Shown: positions 17,338 to 26,357, numbered from the stretch's first letter. The stretch is DNA of 64,000 nucleotides from Aphodovivens sp036306585 (GCA_036306585.1 JAXJZF010000007.1:124001-188000), one strand, 5' to 3'. Notes: generated by a model not told the origin, from the letters alone. Program-made: numbers and translations.

Positions 17338-17808
17338 TTACTTATGGTAGGGCTCTCCGTGCGAGATCTTCTGCGCACGATACAGCTGCTCCAGCAAGAC
17401 GACGCGCGCCAAATTGTGGGGCAGCGTGATGGGCCCGAACGAAAGCGTCTCGTCGGCGCGGGAGCGCACGCCGTCGCTCACGCCGTCGGATCCGCCTATC
17501 ACGAAGACGATGTTGCTTCTACCCTGCACCAGCAGCTGATCGAGGCGCTTGGAAAAGCCCTCGCTCGAGCGTTCGGTGCCCTCAATGGCCAGCAACACCA
17601 CATGGGCATGGGCGGGCAAGACAGAAAGTATGGCCTCCCCCTCTTTGCCGCACGCGGCCTCAACCCCGCCGGCACGGGCCGGATCGACGTCGGGCAGCTC
17701 CACCACGCTGGTGCGCATGTACGGCTGCAAGCGCTTGAGATACTCGTCGCAAGCGGCTTTCCAGAACTTCTCCTTCAACTTGCCGACAGCAACCACCGTG
17801 AATGCCAT
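17338..17808 (-). CDS. rlmH: 23S rRNA pseudouridine-1915 N3-methyltransferase
   Basis: A 156-residue SPOUT methyltransferase that modifies helix 69 of 23S rRNA in the assembled ribosome. It starts MAFTVVAVGKLKEKFW and contains the knotted SAM site VFVIGGSDGVSD and the C-terminal RAQKISHGEPYHK signature. A very strong AAGGAGGGGC precedes the ATG at 17808, which decides the start. A divergent gene (murT-gatD) begins 138 bases away; a TATACT hexamer at 17885-17890 on the plus strand may belong to that gene's promoter. Confidence 0.96.
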   Translation of the reverse strand: MAFTVVAVGKLKEKFWKAACDEYLKRLQPYMRTSVVELPDVDPARAGGVEAACGKEGEAILSVLPAHAHVVLLAIEGTERSSEGFSKRLDQLLVQGRSNIVFVIGGSDGVSDGVRSRADETLSFGPITLPHNLARVVLLEQLYRAQKISHGEPYHK

Positions 17809-17946
17809 GCGCCCCTCCTTTTGAAACTTTCCTGAACGCGGCGACCCCCGCATCATACTCGAACCCCGCCGCATGAAAGGCGGGTATACTGGTTTTTCGG
17901 ATTGCAACGCGCGCGCCGCGCGCATAGGGAAAGAGCAGGTGGGAAC

Positions 17947-20151
17947 ATGGACGCACGATTAGCCTGCGCGAAAGCCGTTGCGAGCATGGCATCATGGGGG
18001 CTCAGGCACCTGTTCGGCCGCGCAGGCGGAACGCTTCCGGGAAAAATCGCCCTGCATATCGACCCGCACGTCATCGCCGATCTGGCGGGCAAGGCGCGCG
18101 AAGGCGCGGTGATGGTGGTGGGCACCAACGGCAAGACCACCGTCACCAACCTGATCGCCGACGCGTTCGAGGCCGCAGGGAAATCCGTAATCTGCAACCG
18201 AGACGGCGACAACATGAGCTCGGGCGTCGCCTCCACATTCCTCCACGCGAAGCCCTCCGACGTCGCCGTCATCGAAAGCGATGAGCTGTGGTTGGCGCGC
18301 ACGGCGCCGCAGATCAAGCCGCGCCTGGTGGTGCTGCTCAACCTGTTCCGCGACCAGCTGGACCGCATGGGGGAGATCGACCGCATCCAAGACAGCATCG
18401 TCTCGGCCCTTGCCGCCACCCCGGGCACCACGCTGGCATTCAACGCCGACGACCCGCTGTGCGCCGCCATCGCGGCACGCGTGTCCAACAACACCATCGC
18501 CTTCGGCGTGGAAGGCAGCATGGGCCTTGCGCAGAACACCGTGGTGGACGCGCAGATGTGCCAGCAATGCCTGTCCATGATGGAATACCGCTATCGCCAG
18601 TACGGCCAGCTGGGCGAGTACCGCTGCCCCTCGTGCGGCTTCGCGCGCCCCGCGCGCGACTGGTCGGCAACCGACGTCGCGTTGAGCGCCGGTGGGTTGC
18701 GCTTCAACCTGCAACGCAACGACGGAGGCGGCAGGGAGGCCTTCGCGGTGACCGCATCGTTCAGCGGCGCCTACATGGTCTACAACCTGCTGGCCACGGC
18801 GGTCGCAACGCGTGAAATGGGCGTTGCCCCGCAGGCGATCCAGCAGGCGATCGATGCGTTCAACCCGCAGAACGGACGCCTGCAGCGCTTCGAGCTGGGA
18901 AGCCGCCGCGTGCTGCTGAATCTGGCGAAAAACCCCACCGGCTTCAACCAGAACCTGAAGATCATCTTGCAGGACGAAGGCCCCAAGACCGTAGCGTTCT
19001 TCATCAACGACAAAACCGCCGACGGCCACGACGTATCGTGGCTGTGGGACATCGACTTCGAGGAGCTCGCCGGTCGGAAAGATCAGCTGGTGTTCGCCGG
19101 CGGCACGCGTGCCCACGACATGCTGGTGCGCTTGAAATACTCCGGCGTCCCGGCGGGTATCGTCTCGGACGTCGCCGACGTGCTGGCGAAATCCGCCGAC
19201 GCCTCATGCGGCGGGCACGTCTACATCATCGGCAACTACACTGCCCTGCCCTCCCTGCGCGCCGACCTCGAGCGAATGGCGAAGGAAGGCTCCGCGCCCG
19301 GCACCGCACCTGAGCACGGAAGCGCGCAAAGCGAAGGGGACGCCGCCTGCGCAGCCATGCCGGCGGCAGCGGCGCACGCAACCGAAGCGCCGGGCGAGCC
19401 CTTGGTGATCATGCACCTGTTCCCCGACCTGCTCAACCTGTACGGGGACGGCGGCAACGTGACGGTGCTTGCCCAGCGCATGAGGGCGCGCGGCCTCGCA
19501 GTGGAGGTGCGCAGGGTGAAGCATGGGCAGGCCTGCGACCTCTCCCAAGCGGACATCGTGTTCCTGGGCGGCGGTCCCGACCGCGAGCAGCGACTGGCGT
19601 CCGAAGCCCTGCTGAGCATGGGCGAACAGCTGCACGCGTTCGCTGAAGACGACGGCGTGCTGCTGGCCATCTGCGGAGGCTTCCAGATCCTGGGCCGCGA
19701 ATGGCTGCTGGGAGAAGACACCGTGGAGGGCCTGGGCATCCTGGGCATGACCACCGTCCGCGCGGAAGGCGGATCGGGCAACCGCCTGATCGACAACGTC
19801 ATCCTGCAATCGCCGCTGGTGCGGCAACCGGTAGTGGGCTACGAGAACCACGCCGGGCGCACGCACCTGGACGCCGGCATGCAGCCGTTCGGCACGCTGA
19901 TCTCGTCCACCGGCCATGGCAACGACGACGACAGCCACGCCGACGGCGCCCTGTACCGCAACGTCCTGGGCACCTACCTGCACGGACCGTTGCTGGCGAA
20001 GAACCCGCAGGTGGCAGACTGGCTGCTCGCGCGCGGGCTCGAGCATCTGGCACGCCGCACCAGCTCCGCCGCACCGCAGCTCGCGCCGCTCGACGACGCC
20101 GCCGAAACCGCCGCTAACGAAGCGCTTTGCAAACGCTTCGTCGCGAAATAG
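17947..20151 (+). CDS. murT-gatD: Fused lipid II isoglutaminyl synthase MurT-GatD
   Basis: Predicted to amidate the D-Glu of the lipid II stem peptide to D-isoglutamine. Residues 1-445 are MurT: a Mur-ligase ATP site GTNGKTT at 59-65, an ESDELW segment, a four-cysteine zinc ribbon (C205, C208, C227, C230) and the C-terminal DUF1727 part. Residues 446-484 are an Ala/Gly/Pro-rich linker. Residues 485-700 are GatD, a class I glutamine amidotransferase with the nucleophile Cys576 in AICGGFQ and His679 in TYLHGP. These are normally two adjacent genes; here one 734-residue chain carries both. The ATG at 17947 is preceded by AGGTGGGAAC; a TTG at 17902 is less likely. Confidence 0.92.
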   Translation: MDARLACAKAVASMASWGLRHLFGRAGGTLPGKIALHIDPHVIADLAGKAREGAVMVVGTNGKTTVTNLIADAFEAAGKSVICNRDGDNMSSGVASTFLHAKPSDVAVIESDELWLARTAPQIKPRLVVLLNLFRDQLDRMGEIDRIQDSIVSALAATPGTTLAFNADDPLCAAIAARVSNNTIAFGVEGSMGLAQNTVVDAQMCQQCLSMMEYRYRQYGQLGEYRCPSCGFARPARDWSATDVALSAGGLRFNLQRNDGGGREAFAVTASFSGAYMVYNLLATAVATREMGVAPQAIQQAIDAFNPQNGRLQRFELGSRRVLLNLAKNPTGFNQNLKIILQDEGPKTVAFFINDKTADGHDVSWLWDIDFEELAGRKDQLVFAGGTRAHDMLVRLKYSGVPAGIVSDVADVLAKSADASCGGHVYIIGNYTALPSLRADLERMAKEGSAPGTAPEHGSAQSEGDAACAAMPAAAAHATEAPGEPLVIMHLFPDLLNLYGDGGNVTVLAQRMRARGLAVEVRRVKHGQACDLSQADIVFLGGGPDREQRLASEALLSMGEQLHAFAEDDGVLLAICGGFQILGREWLLGEDTVEGLGILGMTTVRAEGGSGNRLIDNVILQSPLVRQPVVGYENHAGRTHLDAGMQPFGTLISSTGHGNDDDSHADGALYRNVLGTYLHGPLLAKNPQVADWLLARGLEHLARRTSSAAPQLAPLDDAAETAANEALCKRFVAK

Positions 20152-20189
20152 AACCGAACAACCGTCATATATCAATTGGAGGGGGATCG

Positions 20190-21023
20190 ATGTTCGAAGA
20201 ACTGTACGAACCGCTGCCCGACCGCAGCCAGTATTTCGAGCGATTGGGAATTCCGGAGCCGGCTGAGGGCGCCCCGCGTGACAAAGCACTGCTCGACAGC
20301 ATCATCTATGCGCACCAGCTTTCCATCCCGTTCGAGGACTTGGATATCTTCGACCGTCATCTCAACGTGTCGCTGGGTATCACGGACCTATTCGACAAAG
20401 TGATCCGTCGCAAGAGGGGCGGTTACTGCTTCGAACTGAACAGCCTGTTCTTCACACTGTTGAAAGAGCTGGGCTACGATGTCACCCCCATCGTGGGGCG
20501 CAGCATGAAGAATCGCGGCTTCGTGTACCCGTTCACGCACCGCGCCACCATCGTCGAACTCGATGGGCAGCGCCTGTTCTGCGATGTGGGCTACGGCGGC
20601 CCCATGCCTCCCTGCGCCGTGCCGCTGATCGACGGCCATGAGGTCTCCTCGCACGGGCAGACCTTCCGCGTCGAACGCGGCGAGGGCAATTGGTGGACCC
20701 TCGTGTACCTGGGCCGCACGGACGCCCTCGAGGAGGCGCGCCGCACGGGAGAGCCCGCACGGGAGCCGGAACCGGTGACCGCCTTCCTCGACGAGCCCAT
20801 GCAGCTGACCGACTACACGGTGCTGTCCTATTACTGCTCCACCAGCCCGCGTTCGCTGTTCACGCAGATGCGCTCGGTCAACCGCCGCACCGAAGACGGC
20901 AACGTCTCCATCTCCGACGACGAGTTCACCCGCGTGAGCGGCATCAACAAGGAAACGGTAAAGATCACCAACGACGAACAGTACCGCCGCATCCTCAAGG
21001 ATGAGTTCGGCATCGTCATGTAG
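20190..21023 (+). CDS. nat: Arylamine N-acetyltransferase family protein
   Basis: A 277-residue NAT-family enzyme that moves an acyl group from CoA to an amine or similar acceptor through a cysteine thioester. The catalytic triad is complete: Cys80 in RKRGGYCFELN, His117 in FTHRATIV and Asp132 in CDVGYGG. Length and the N-terminal helical bundle fit the family. The start is supported by GGAGGGGGATCG directly upstream. It follows murT-gatD by 38 bases and may be co-transcribed with it. The physiological acceptor is unknown; known bacterial members act on arylamines and hydrazines, relevant to drug metabolism by gut bacteria. Confidence 0.93.
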   Translation: MFEELYEPLPDRSQYFERLGIPEPAEGAPRDKALLDSIIYAHQLSIPFEDLDIFDRHLNVSLGITDLFDKVIRRKRGGYCFELNSLFFTLLKELGYDVTPIVGRSMKNRGFVYPFTHRATIVELDGQRLFCDVGYGGPMPPCAVPLIDGHEVSSHGQTFRVERGEGNWWTLVYLGRTDALEEARRTGEPAREPEPVTAFLDEPMQLTDYTVLSYYCSTSPRSLFTQMRSVNRRTEDGNVSISDDEFTRVSGINKETVKITNDEQYRRILKDEFGIVM

Positions 21024-21093
21024 CGCACCGCGCATGAGCCCCGGGGTGTGAGGTGAAGAGCCTGTGAAGGTTTTCCGCTTGGAAAATTACCCG

Positions 21094-21122
21094 TTGACAC
21101 ACCCCGGGGTAACGCGCATAAT
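21094..21122 (+). promoter_or_regulatory. Sigma70-type promoter of tRNA-Arg
   Basis: TTGACA, 17 bases, CATAAT: a perfect -35 and a five-of-six -10. The predicted start is about 14 bases before the mature tRNA-Arg end. Confidence 0.85.
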
Positions 21123-21142
21123 AGCGTCTGCTGTTCCGAAGT

Positions 21143-21219
21143 GCGCCGTTACCTCAGCTGGATAGAGGGACTGACTACGAATCAGTACGTCGGGGGTTCG
21201 AATCCCTCACGGCGCACCA
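21143..21219 (+). tRNA. tRNA-Arg (anticodon ACG)
   Basis: Complete 77-base cloverleaf: acceptor GCGCCGT with ACGGCGC, discriminator A, encoded CCA, anticodon loop CTACGAA giving ACG (read as ICG after TadA deamination), T-arm GGTTCGAATCC. It is the only plus-strand tRNA in the window. Confidence 0.97.
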
Positions 21220-21230
21220 TGAAAGCACAC

Positions 21231-21267
21231 ACCGCAACGACTGACCTCAGCACGTGCGGTTTTTTTG
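21231..21267 (+). terminator. Possible terminator after tRNA-Arg
   Basis: Short inverted repeat ACCGCA / TGCGGT followed directly by seven T residues, 12 bases after the tRNA. The stem is short and the loop long, so this is tentative. If it is weak, transcription could run into the magnesium-transport leader. Confidence 0.45.
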
Positions 21268-21385
21268 TACCCGGAAGAAGGACTTGACTTTGAAGGTTCG
21301 AAAACAGAAACCTCACAGTAAGTAGCCTTCCGGCTTTTCCTTTGCGGGTGGCCGGGACGGCTGCCAGCAACAGTAAGGGAAACTC
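21268..21385 (+). ncRNA. Candidate structured 5' leader of the magnesium-transport operon
   Basis: The 118 bases before the MgtE-like gene can form two features. CCGGAAG (21271-21277) pairs with CTTCCGG (21327-21333), enclosing a smaller AGGTT/AACCT hairpin. Immediately after, TTTTCCTTT (21335-21343) can pair with AAGGGAAA (21375-21382), which is the ribosome-binding site of the downstream gene. This is the layout of a translational on/off switch. It does not obviously match the M-box (ykoK), yybP-ykoY or ydaO consensus as I know them. The structure was found by eye; no alignment or folding energy was available. Confidence 0.35.
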
Positions 21386-22738
21386 ATGCTCTATCTGTCT
21401 CAAATGACGGGAAAGCCCGTCGTGGATTCCACGGGCGAGAAGATCGGCACCATTTCCGATCTTGCCATTTCCACCGGCGAGGTGTTCCCCCGCATCACCA
21501 GCCTTGCCTTCCAAGGGCCGGGCAAAGTGCCGTTCATGATCTCGTGGCGAAAGTACGTCGGCAAATTCGACGAGGACGGCATTGCGTTGTCCGTGCCCGC
21601 CAAGGACATCCGCTTCAGCTATCTGCAACCCGAAGAGGTGCTGCTCGCACGCGACCTGCTCGATCGGCAGATCGTAGACACGCAGGGCATGAAGGTGGTG
21701 CGCGTAAACGACCTGAAACTCTCCGAATCGGGCTCGCAGCTGCGCCTGCTCGGCGCCGAGGTGGGCATCCGCGGCATTCTGCGCGGCCTCTCCCCGCTTC
21801 TGGAGAAGGCGGTGGTGAGCATCGCCGAGCTGTTCCACAAGCGCATCGACGAGAAGCTGATCGCCTGGAACTACATGGACCTGCTCGATCGCGACCTCTC
21901 CGAAGTGCAGCTTTCCGTGACGCACAAGCGCCTTGACGAGCTGCATCCCGCCGACGTTGCCGACATCTTGGAGCAGCTCGACCCGCAGCAGCGCGCCAAC
22001 GTTTTCCGCCACCTCGACGACGCCCAAGCCACCGAAGCCGTGTCGGAGATGGAAGACGAGTACCAGGCCGACTTCATCGAGGACCTCGACGAAGCGCGCG
22101 CCGCGAACCTGCTGGGCAACATGGACCCCGACGACGCAGCCGACATCGTGCGCGACCTCTCCTACGAGAAGGCAGAAACGCTGCTGCGCCTAATGGGCGT
22201 GGAGGATGCGGCGGAGATCCGCCAGCTTCTGGGCTACAAAGACGGCACCGCCGGCGGCATGATGACCACGCAGTACGTCGCGGTGCGCCAAACCACCACC
22301 GTCGGCGAGACCATCGAAGTGCTGCGCGAGCTTCCCGAAGACCACCCCACCGTGCACTACGTGTACGCATTGGACGAGTACGACAAGCTGGTAGGCGTAC
22401 TCTCACTGCGTACGCTGGTGCTGGCGCGCGACGACGAGCTCATCCAGGACGTGATGTACGACGACATCATCTCGGTTCCGCCCGATGAAGAGGAAGACGA
22501 TGTAGCGGCCGACATCTTCAAATACGACATCCCTGCCATGCCGGTGGTCGATGAGCACGGGGCGCTGCTGGGCATCGTCACCGTTGACGACGCATGGGAC
22601 GCCATCGAGGAGGATGTGAGCGGCGACAAGAAGAAGGCCTCGGCACTGAAGATCGTGGGCATCGTGGTTGCCGCGGCGGCGGGACTTGGGCTCTACACCC
22701 TCATCCTGCTGCAGCTCGTGGGCGTGCTGGGGAGCTAG
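21386..22738 (+). CDS. PRC-barrel / MgtE_N / CBS protein, putative magnesium sensor partner
   Basis: A 450-residue protein with the cytosolic half of MgtE but without its channel. Residues 1-165 resemble one or two PRC-barrel domains (GKPVVDSTGEKIGTISDLAI). Residues about 185-290 are the helical MgtE N-domain repeat with DELHPADVADILEQLDPQQ and NMDPDDAADIVRDL, followed by TAGGMMTTQYVAV and a CBS pair to about 420. A single hydrophobic helix ends the chain (about 431-449), in place of MgtE's five-helix pore. In MgtE these acidic domains bind Mg and shut the pore when Mg is plentiful. The NRAMP-related carrier begins four bases after the stop, so this protein probably senses Mg and regulates that carrier. 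Confidence 0.85.
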   Translation: MLYLSQMTGKPVVDSTGEKIGTISDLAISTGEVFPRITSLAFQGPGKVPFMISWRKYVGKFDEDGIALSVPAKDIRFSYLQPEEVLLARDLLDRQIVDTQGMKVVRVNDLKLSESGSQLRLLGAEVGIRGILRGLSPLLEKAVVSIAELFHKRIDEKLIAWNYMDLLDRDLSEVQLSVTHKRLDELHPADVADILEQLDPQQRANVFRHLDDAQATEAVSEMEDEYQADFIEDLDEARAANLLGNMDPDDAADIVRDLSYEKAETLLRLMGVEDAAEIRQLLGYKDGTAGGMMTTQYVAVRQTTTVGETIEVLRELPEDHPTVHYVYALDEYDKLVGVLSLRTLVLARDDELIQDVMYDDIISVPPDEEEDDVAADIFKYDIPAMPVVDEHGALLGIVTVDDAWDAIEEDVSGDKKKASALKIVGIVVAAAAGLGLYTLILLQLVGVLGS

Positions 22739-22741
22739 GCC

Positions 22742-24262
22742 ATGGCGTTCGGCAACGACAAGAAGCGCAAAGCCCAAGCGCGTCGCATGAAACAGCAACC
22801 CGGTAGCAAGGGTAAGGCGCAGGCACGCCGTCCCGTGTCGCGCGTGACGGGCAGTACCGCTGCGCGGCCAAGCCGCATCGCCCAACACAAGGCGGGCGCC
22901 GCTGCGCGTAAGGAATGGACCGAGCAGCACCGCCAGACGCTCGCCAAGGCGCAGGAGCAGGCCGCCGCACAGGCGAAAGACATCGCGCTAGCAACGGCGA
23001 AACAAGAGGCCGATCCCGCCGCAGCGTCCAAGAAGCAGCGCGGCAAGGTGCTTTTGGTGCTGGCAGCGCTGGGCCCGGGCATCGTCACCGCCATGGCGGG
23101 CAACGATGCCGGCGGCATCTCCACCTATTCGACCGTGGGCGCCAAGTTCGGCTACGCCACGCTGTGGGTCATCCCCGTGATGTGCGTGCTGCTGCTAGTG
23201 GTCCAGATGACGGCATCGAAGATGGGCGCCGTCACCGGCAAGGGGTTCGCCGCGCTCATCCGCGAGCGCTTCGGCATCCGCCTGACCGCGCTCGCCATGT
23301 TTGCCCTGCTGGTGGGCAACGTATGCACCACGTTCTCAGAGTTCGCAGGCATCGCTTCGGGCATGGAGATGTTCGGCGTGTCGCGCTACATCGCCGTGCC
23401 CATAGCTGCCGCTGCCGTCTGGCTGCTGGTAGTGGGCGGCAGCTACAAACGCGTGGAAAAGGTGTTCCTCATCCTGTCTTTGGTGTTCATCACCTACGTG
23501 GTGGCGGCGTTCCTCGCCCAGCCCGATTGGGGCGACGCGCTTCACGCCACCGTCGTGCCGCACCTGGTGAACGACCAGAGTTTCATCTCTCTCATCATCT
23601 CGATGATCGGCACCACCATCGCGCCCTGGATGATGTTCTACGCGCAGAGCAACGTGGTTGAGAAAGGCGTCGACATGGAGGAATACCCCCTGCAAAAGGT
23701 CGACGTGGTGGCGGGCACTATCGCTGCATGTCTGGTGGCATGGTTCATCATCGTCACCACCGGCACCGTGCTGTTCCCGCAAGGCATCGAGATCTCCTCC
23801 GCTGCCGATGCGGCGTCCGCTCTCGCCCCCTTCGCCGGCCCGTATGCGGAAGGGCTGTTCGCCATCGGGCTTATCGCGGCATCGTTTCTGGCGGCGTGCG
23901 TTCTGCCGCTCACAACGTCATTCGTCATCTGCGAGGCGTTCGGCTGGGAAGCGGGCGTGTCGTTCAAATGGCGCGAAGCGCCGCTGTTCAAGAGCATCTT
24001 CACGTTCATCATCGTGCTGGCGGCCGCCATCGTGCTCATCCCCGACATCGACTTGATGGGCGTCATGCTCACTGCCCAGTTCGTGAACGGCATCATTCTT
24101 CCAGTGCTGCTGGTGTTCATGGCCATCATCGCCGCCGATAAGCATGTGATGGGGGCCCATCGCTCGGGCATCGCATCGCGCATCCTCATCTGGGTGACGG
24201 TGGGCATCGTCACCGTGCTGACGGTGGCGCTGCTGGGCATGCAGCTGCTGGGCATAGGCTAG
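22742..24262 (+). CDS. NRAMP-related magnesium transporter (NRMT type)
   Basis: A 506-residue SLC11/NRAMP-family protein with a basic, Ala/Lys/Gln-rich cytosolic tail of about 100 residues and then about 11 membrane helices. In helix 1 the usual DPGN motif reads DAGG (AMAGNDAGGIST), and in helix 6 the usual A-x-x-M-P-H reads GTTIAPW, so both the Asn and the Met that bind transition metals in Mn/Fe carriers are lost. These are the changes reported for NRAMP-related Mg transporters, including the structurally studied protein of Eggerthella lenta and the Clostridium acetobutylicum example. It is the second gene of an operon with a PRC/MgtE_N/CBS protein. Mg uptake is a confident family-based inference. 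Confidence 0.9.
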   Translation: MAFGNDKKRKAQARRMKQQPGSKGKAQARRPVSRVTGSTAARPSRIAQHKAGAAARKEWTEQHRQTLAKAQEQAAAQAKDIALATAKQEADPAAASKKQRGKVLLVLAALGPGIVTAMAGNDAGGISTYSTVGAKFGYATLWVIPVMCVLLLVVQMTASKMGAVTGKGFAALIRERFGIRLTALAMFALLVGNVCTTFSEFAGIASGMEMFGVSRYIAVPIAAAAVWLLVVGGSYKRVEKVFLILSLVFITYVVAAFLAQPDWGDALHATVVPHLVNDQSFISLIISMIGTTIAPWMMFYAQSNVVEKGVDMEEYPLQKVDVVAGTIAACLVAWFIIVTTGTVLFPQGIEISSAADAASALAPFAGPYAEGLFAIGLIAASFLAACVLPLTTSFVICEAFGWEAGVSFKWREAPLFKSIFTFIIVLAAAIVLIPDIDLMGVMLTAQFVNGIILPVLLVFMAIIAADKHVMGAHRSGIASRILIWVTVGIVTVLTVALLGMQLLGIG

Positions 24263-24294
24263 CAGCTGCACGAGCACGTCCCTTAGCAGTTGTT

Positions 24295-25887
24295 TTATTT
24301 CGCTTGCCGAGCTTTGCGCAAGGCTTGCTCGAAGGGCTTCTCCAGCACCTTTTCGGTGTCCAGCTCGTGCTGGAACTCGCGGTCGATGGCACCCTGGATG
24401 CTGGGCGGATTGACCTCAAACGGCACCGGCTTGGTGAACAGGCTCACCATCGGCACGATGACCAGCGATAGGATCATGCACAGCGCGCCGCAGTTGATGG
24501 GCGAGGCGATGAGCGGCGTGCCTGCGAAACCCAGCGCCATGTTCGTCACCGTCAGGCCCACGCCCACGATGAACGAGCACCACACCGCCGCCTTCGAGAT
24601 GCGCCCGCTGTAGAGCCCCCACAGAAACGGGCCCAGGAACGCGCCTGCCAGCGCGCCCCACGAGTACGACATCAGCTGCGCGATGAACACGATGCTGGAG
24701 TGGTACTGCACCAGCGCCATTGCCGCCGATACCACGATGAACAGCACCAACAGCACGCGCATGCAGGAAAGCTGGCTTTTCTCGGACATCTTCTTCACGA
24801 TGTTGCCCTTGATGACGTCGATGGTGAGGGTCGACGACGACGTGAGCACCAGTGACGAGAGAGTGGACATCGAAGCGGACAGCACCAGCACGATGACGAT
24901 GCCGATGAGGATGTCGGGCAGCGACGAGAGCATGGTGGGGATGATGGAGTCGTACACCGGCGTGCCGTCGACGGCGTATTCGATCTGGTCGCTGTACAGC
25001 CGGCCGAACCCGCCCAGGAAGTACGAACCGCCCGCCACCACGAGCGCGAACAGGGTGGAGATGATGGCGCCCTGCTTCACCGCCGGACCGCTTTTGATGG
25101 CGTAGAACTTCTGCACCATCTGCGGCAGGCCCCACGTGCCCAAGCTAGTGAGGATCACCACGCCCAGCAGATTGAGCAGATCGGGGCCGAACATGCTGAC
25201 GAATGCGCCCTCTAGCGCCGAACCTTCGGCAGGCACCTGCGACAGCTGGATGATGGCTTCCGAGAACCCGCCGTTGCCCGCAAGCACCGCCGCGATGACG
25301 GCGACGATGCCGAACAGCATCACGATTCCCTGGATGAAATCGTTCATGACCGTGGCCATGTAACCGCCCAGCACCACGTAGACGCAGGTGATGACCGCCA
25401 TACCGACCACGCATACGTCGTAGGGCAACCCGAACGCCATGCCGAATAGGCGCGACAGGCCGTTGTAGACCGAGGCGGTGTAGGGGATCAGGAACACGAA
25501 GATGATGGCAGCGGCGGCGATGCGCAGTGCTTTGGAAGCGTAGCGCAGGCCGAAGAACTCGGGCATGGTCTGCGCGCCAAGACGGTGCGTCATCTCGCGC
25601 GTTCGTGGCCCGAGAACCCACCATGCCAGCAGAGATCCCAGAAGCGCATTGCCGATGCCCGCCCACGCGGCGGCGATGCCGTATTTGAAACCGAACTGCC
25701 CGGCGTACCCCACGAACACCACCGCGGAGAAGTAGCTGGTGCCGTAGGCGAAGGCGCTCATCCACGGCCCCACATTGCGGCCGCCCAAAACGAATCCATC
25801 CACCGTCGAAGTGGACTTACGACAATGGATGCCCACCCCCACGGCAACGCCGATGAAGATGAGCACCATGCATATCTTTTCAACCAT
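24295..25887 (-). CDS. Sodium:solute symporter family transporter
   Basis: A 530-residue SSS-family carrier with about 13 predicted helices, starting MVEKICMVLIFIGVAVGVG. The helix-1/2 region GGRNVGPWMSAFAYGTSYFSAVVFVGYAG, the MNDFIQGIVMLFG segment and LVLSASMSTLSSLVLTSSS are typical of the proline/pantothenate-type branch; the last contains the Ser residues of the sodium site. The ending is charged and cytosolic. Substrate unknown. It is convergent with the NRAMP gene (32 bases between stops) and stands alone. The start has GGAAAG close upstream. Confidence 0.88.
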   Translation of the reverse strand: MVEKICMVLIFIGVAVGVGIHCRKSTSTVDGFVLGGRNVGPWMSAFAYGTSYFSAVVFVGYAGQFGFKYGIAAAWAGIGNALLGSLLAWWVLGPRTREMTHRLGAQTMPEFFGLRYASKALRIAAAAIIFVFLIPYTASVYNGLSRLFGMAFGLPYDVCVVGMAVITCVYVVLGGYMATVMNDFIQGIVMLFGIVAVIAAVLAGNGGFSEAIIQLSQVPAEGSALEGAFVSMFGPDLLNLLGVVILTSLGTWGLPQMVQKFYAIKSGPAVKQGAIISTLFALVVAGGSYFLGGFGRLYSDQIEYAVDGTPVYDSIIPTMLSSLPDILIGIVIVLVLSASMSTLSSLVLTSSSTLTIDVIKGNIVKKMSEKSQLSCMRVLLVLFIVVSAAMALVQYHSSIVFIAQLMSYSWGALAGAFLGPFLWGLYSGRISKAAVWCSFIVGVGLTVTNMALGFAGTPLIASPINCGALCMILSLVIVPMVSLFTKPVPFEVNPPSIQGAIDREFQHELDTEKVLEKPFEQALRKARQAK

Positions 25888-26357
25888 TATCTTTCCTATC
25901 GATCATGCGCCACGCAAGTGGCGCCGGCACTACGATGCCTTCCGGCGATAGGGAGATGCGACCTGCCTTCAGCGAAATGGCCTGGTGGCGCGCGAGAAGC
26001 CCTGCCGGAAGACGGCGGAGGCGCACATGACCTTGCCAATAGCCACGCTAGCCCCGTGCTTTCTCACGGCAGCGCTGCGCAGCATCACGGGCAAGCCCAT
26101 GTGCTACAGGTATCGATAGGAATATAGATGAGGGAGATTGGGATAGGATGCACCGGCGCGCGCGAAGGAGCCACAGCAACTGCGGCAACTGTTTGCGCTC
26201 TGTACGTTGGGTTTGTGCATGCAAGCACTTTACCATAGTGGATCACTCCGACAAGTTTCAGGTTCGTTTCCGGTTTTCCGAAGCAGGCGCATCGCCCATG
26301 CAGGCGTTCCGCTACCATTAGCACCGGACGACACAGGGAATCGCATCGGGGGCCTCT
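25888..26357. other. Intergenic region between divergent genes, with an inverted repeat
   Basis: A 470-base gap between the SSS symporter (minus) and the phosphotransferase-fold gene (plus). It holds a perfect 7-bp inverted repeat GCGCCAC-gcaa-GTGGCGC at 25907-25924, about 20 bases upstream of the symporter start, which could be an operator or a leader hairpin. I see no convincing reading frame, tRNA or known RNA family in the rest. Confidence 0.5.

Noticed and set aside
21386..22738. Full MgtE magnesium channel
   Set aside because: The five-helix channel domain is absent; only one C-terminal helix is present.
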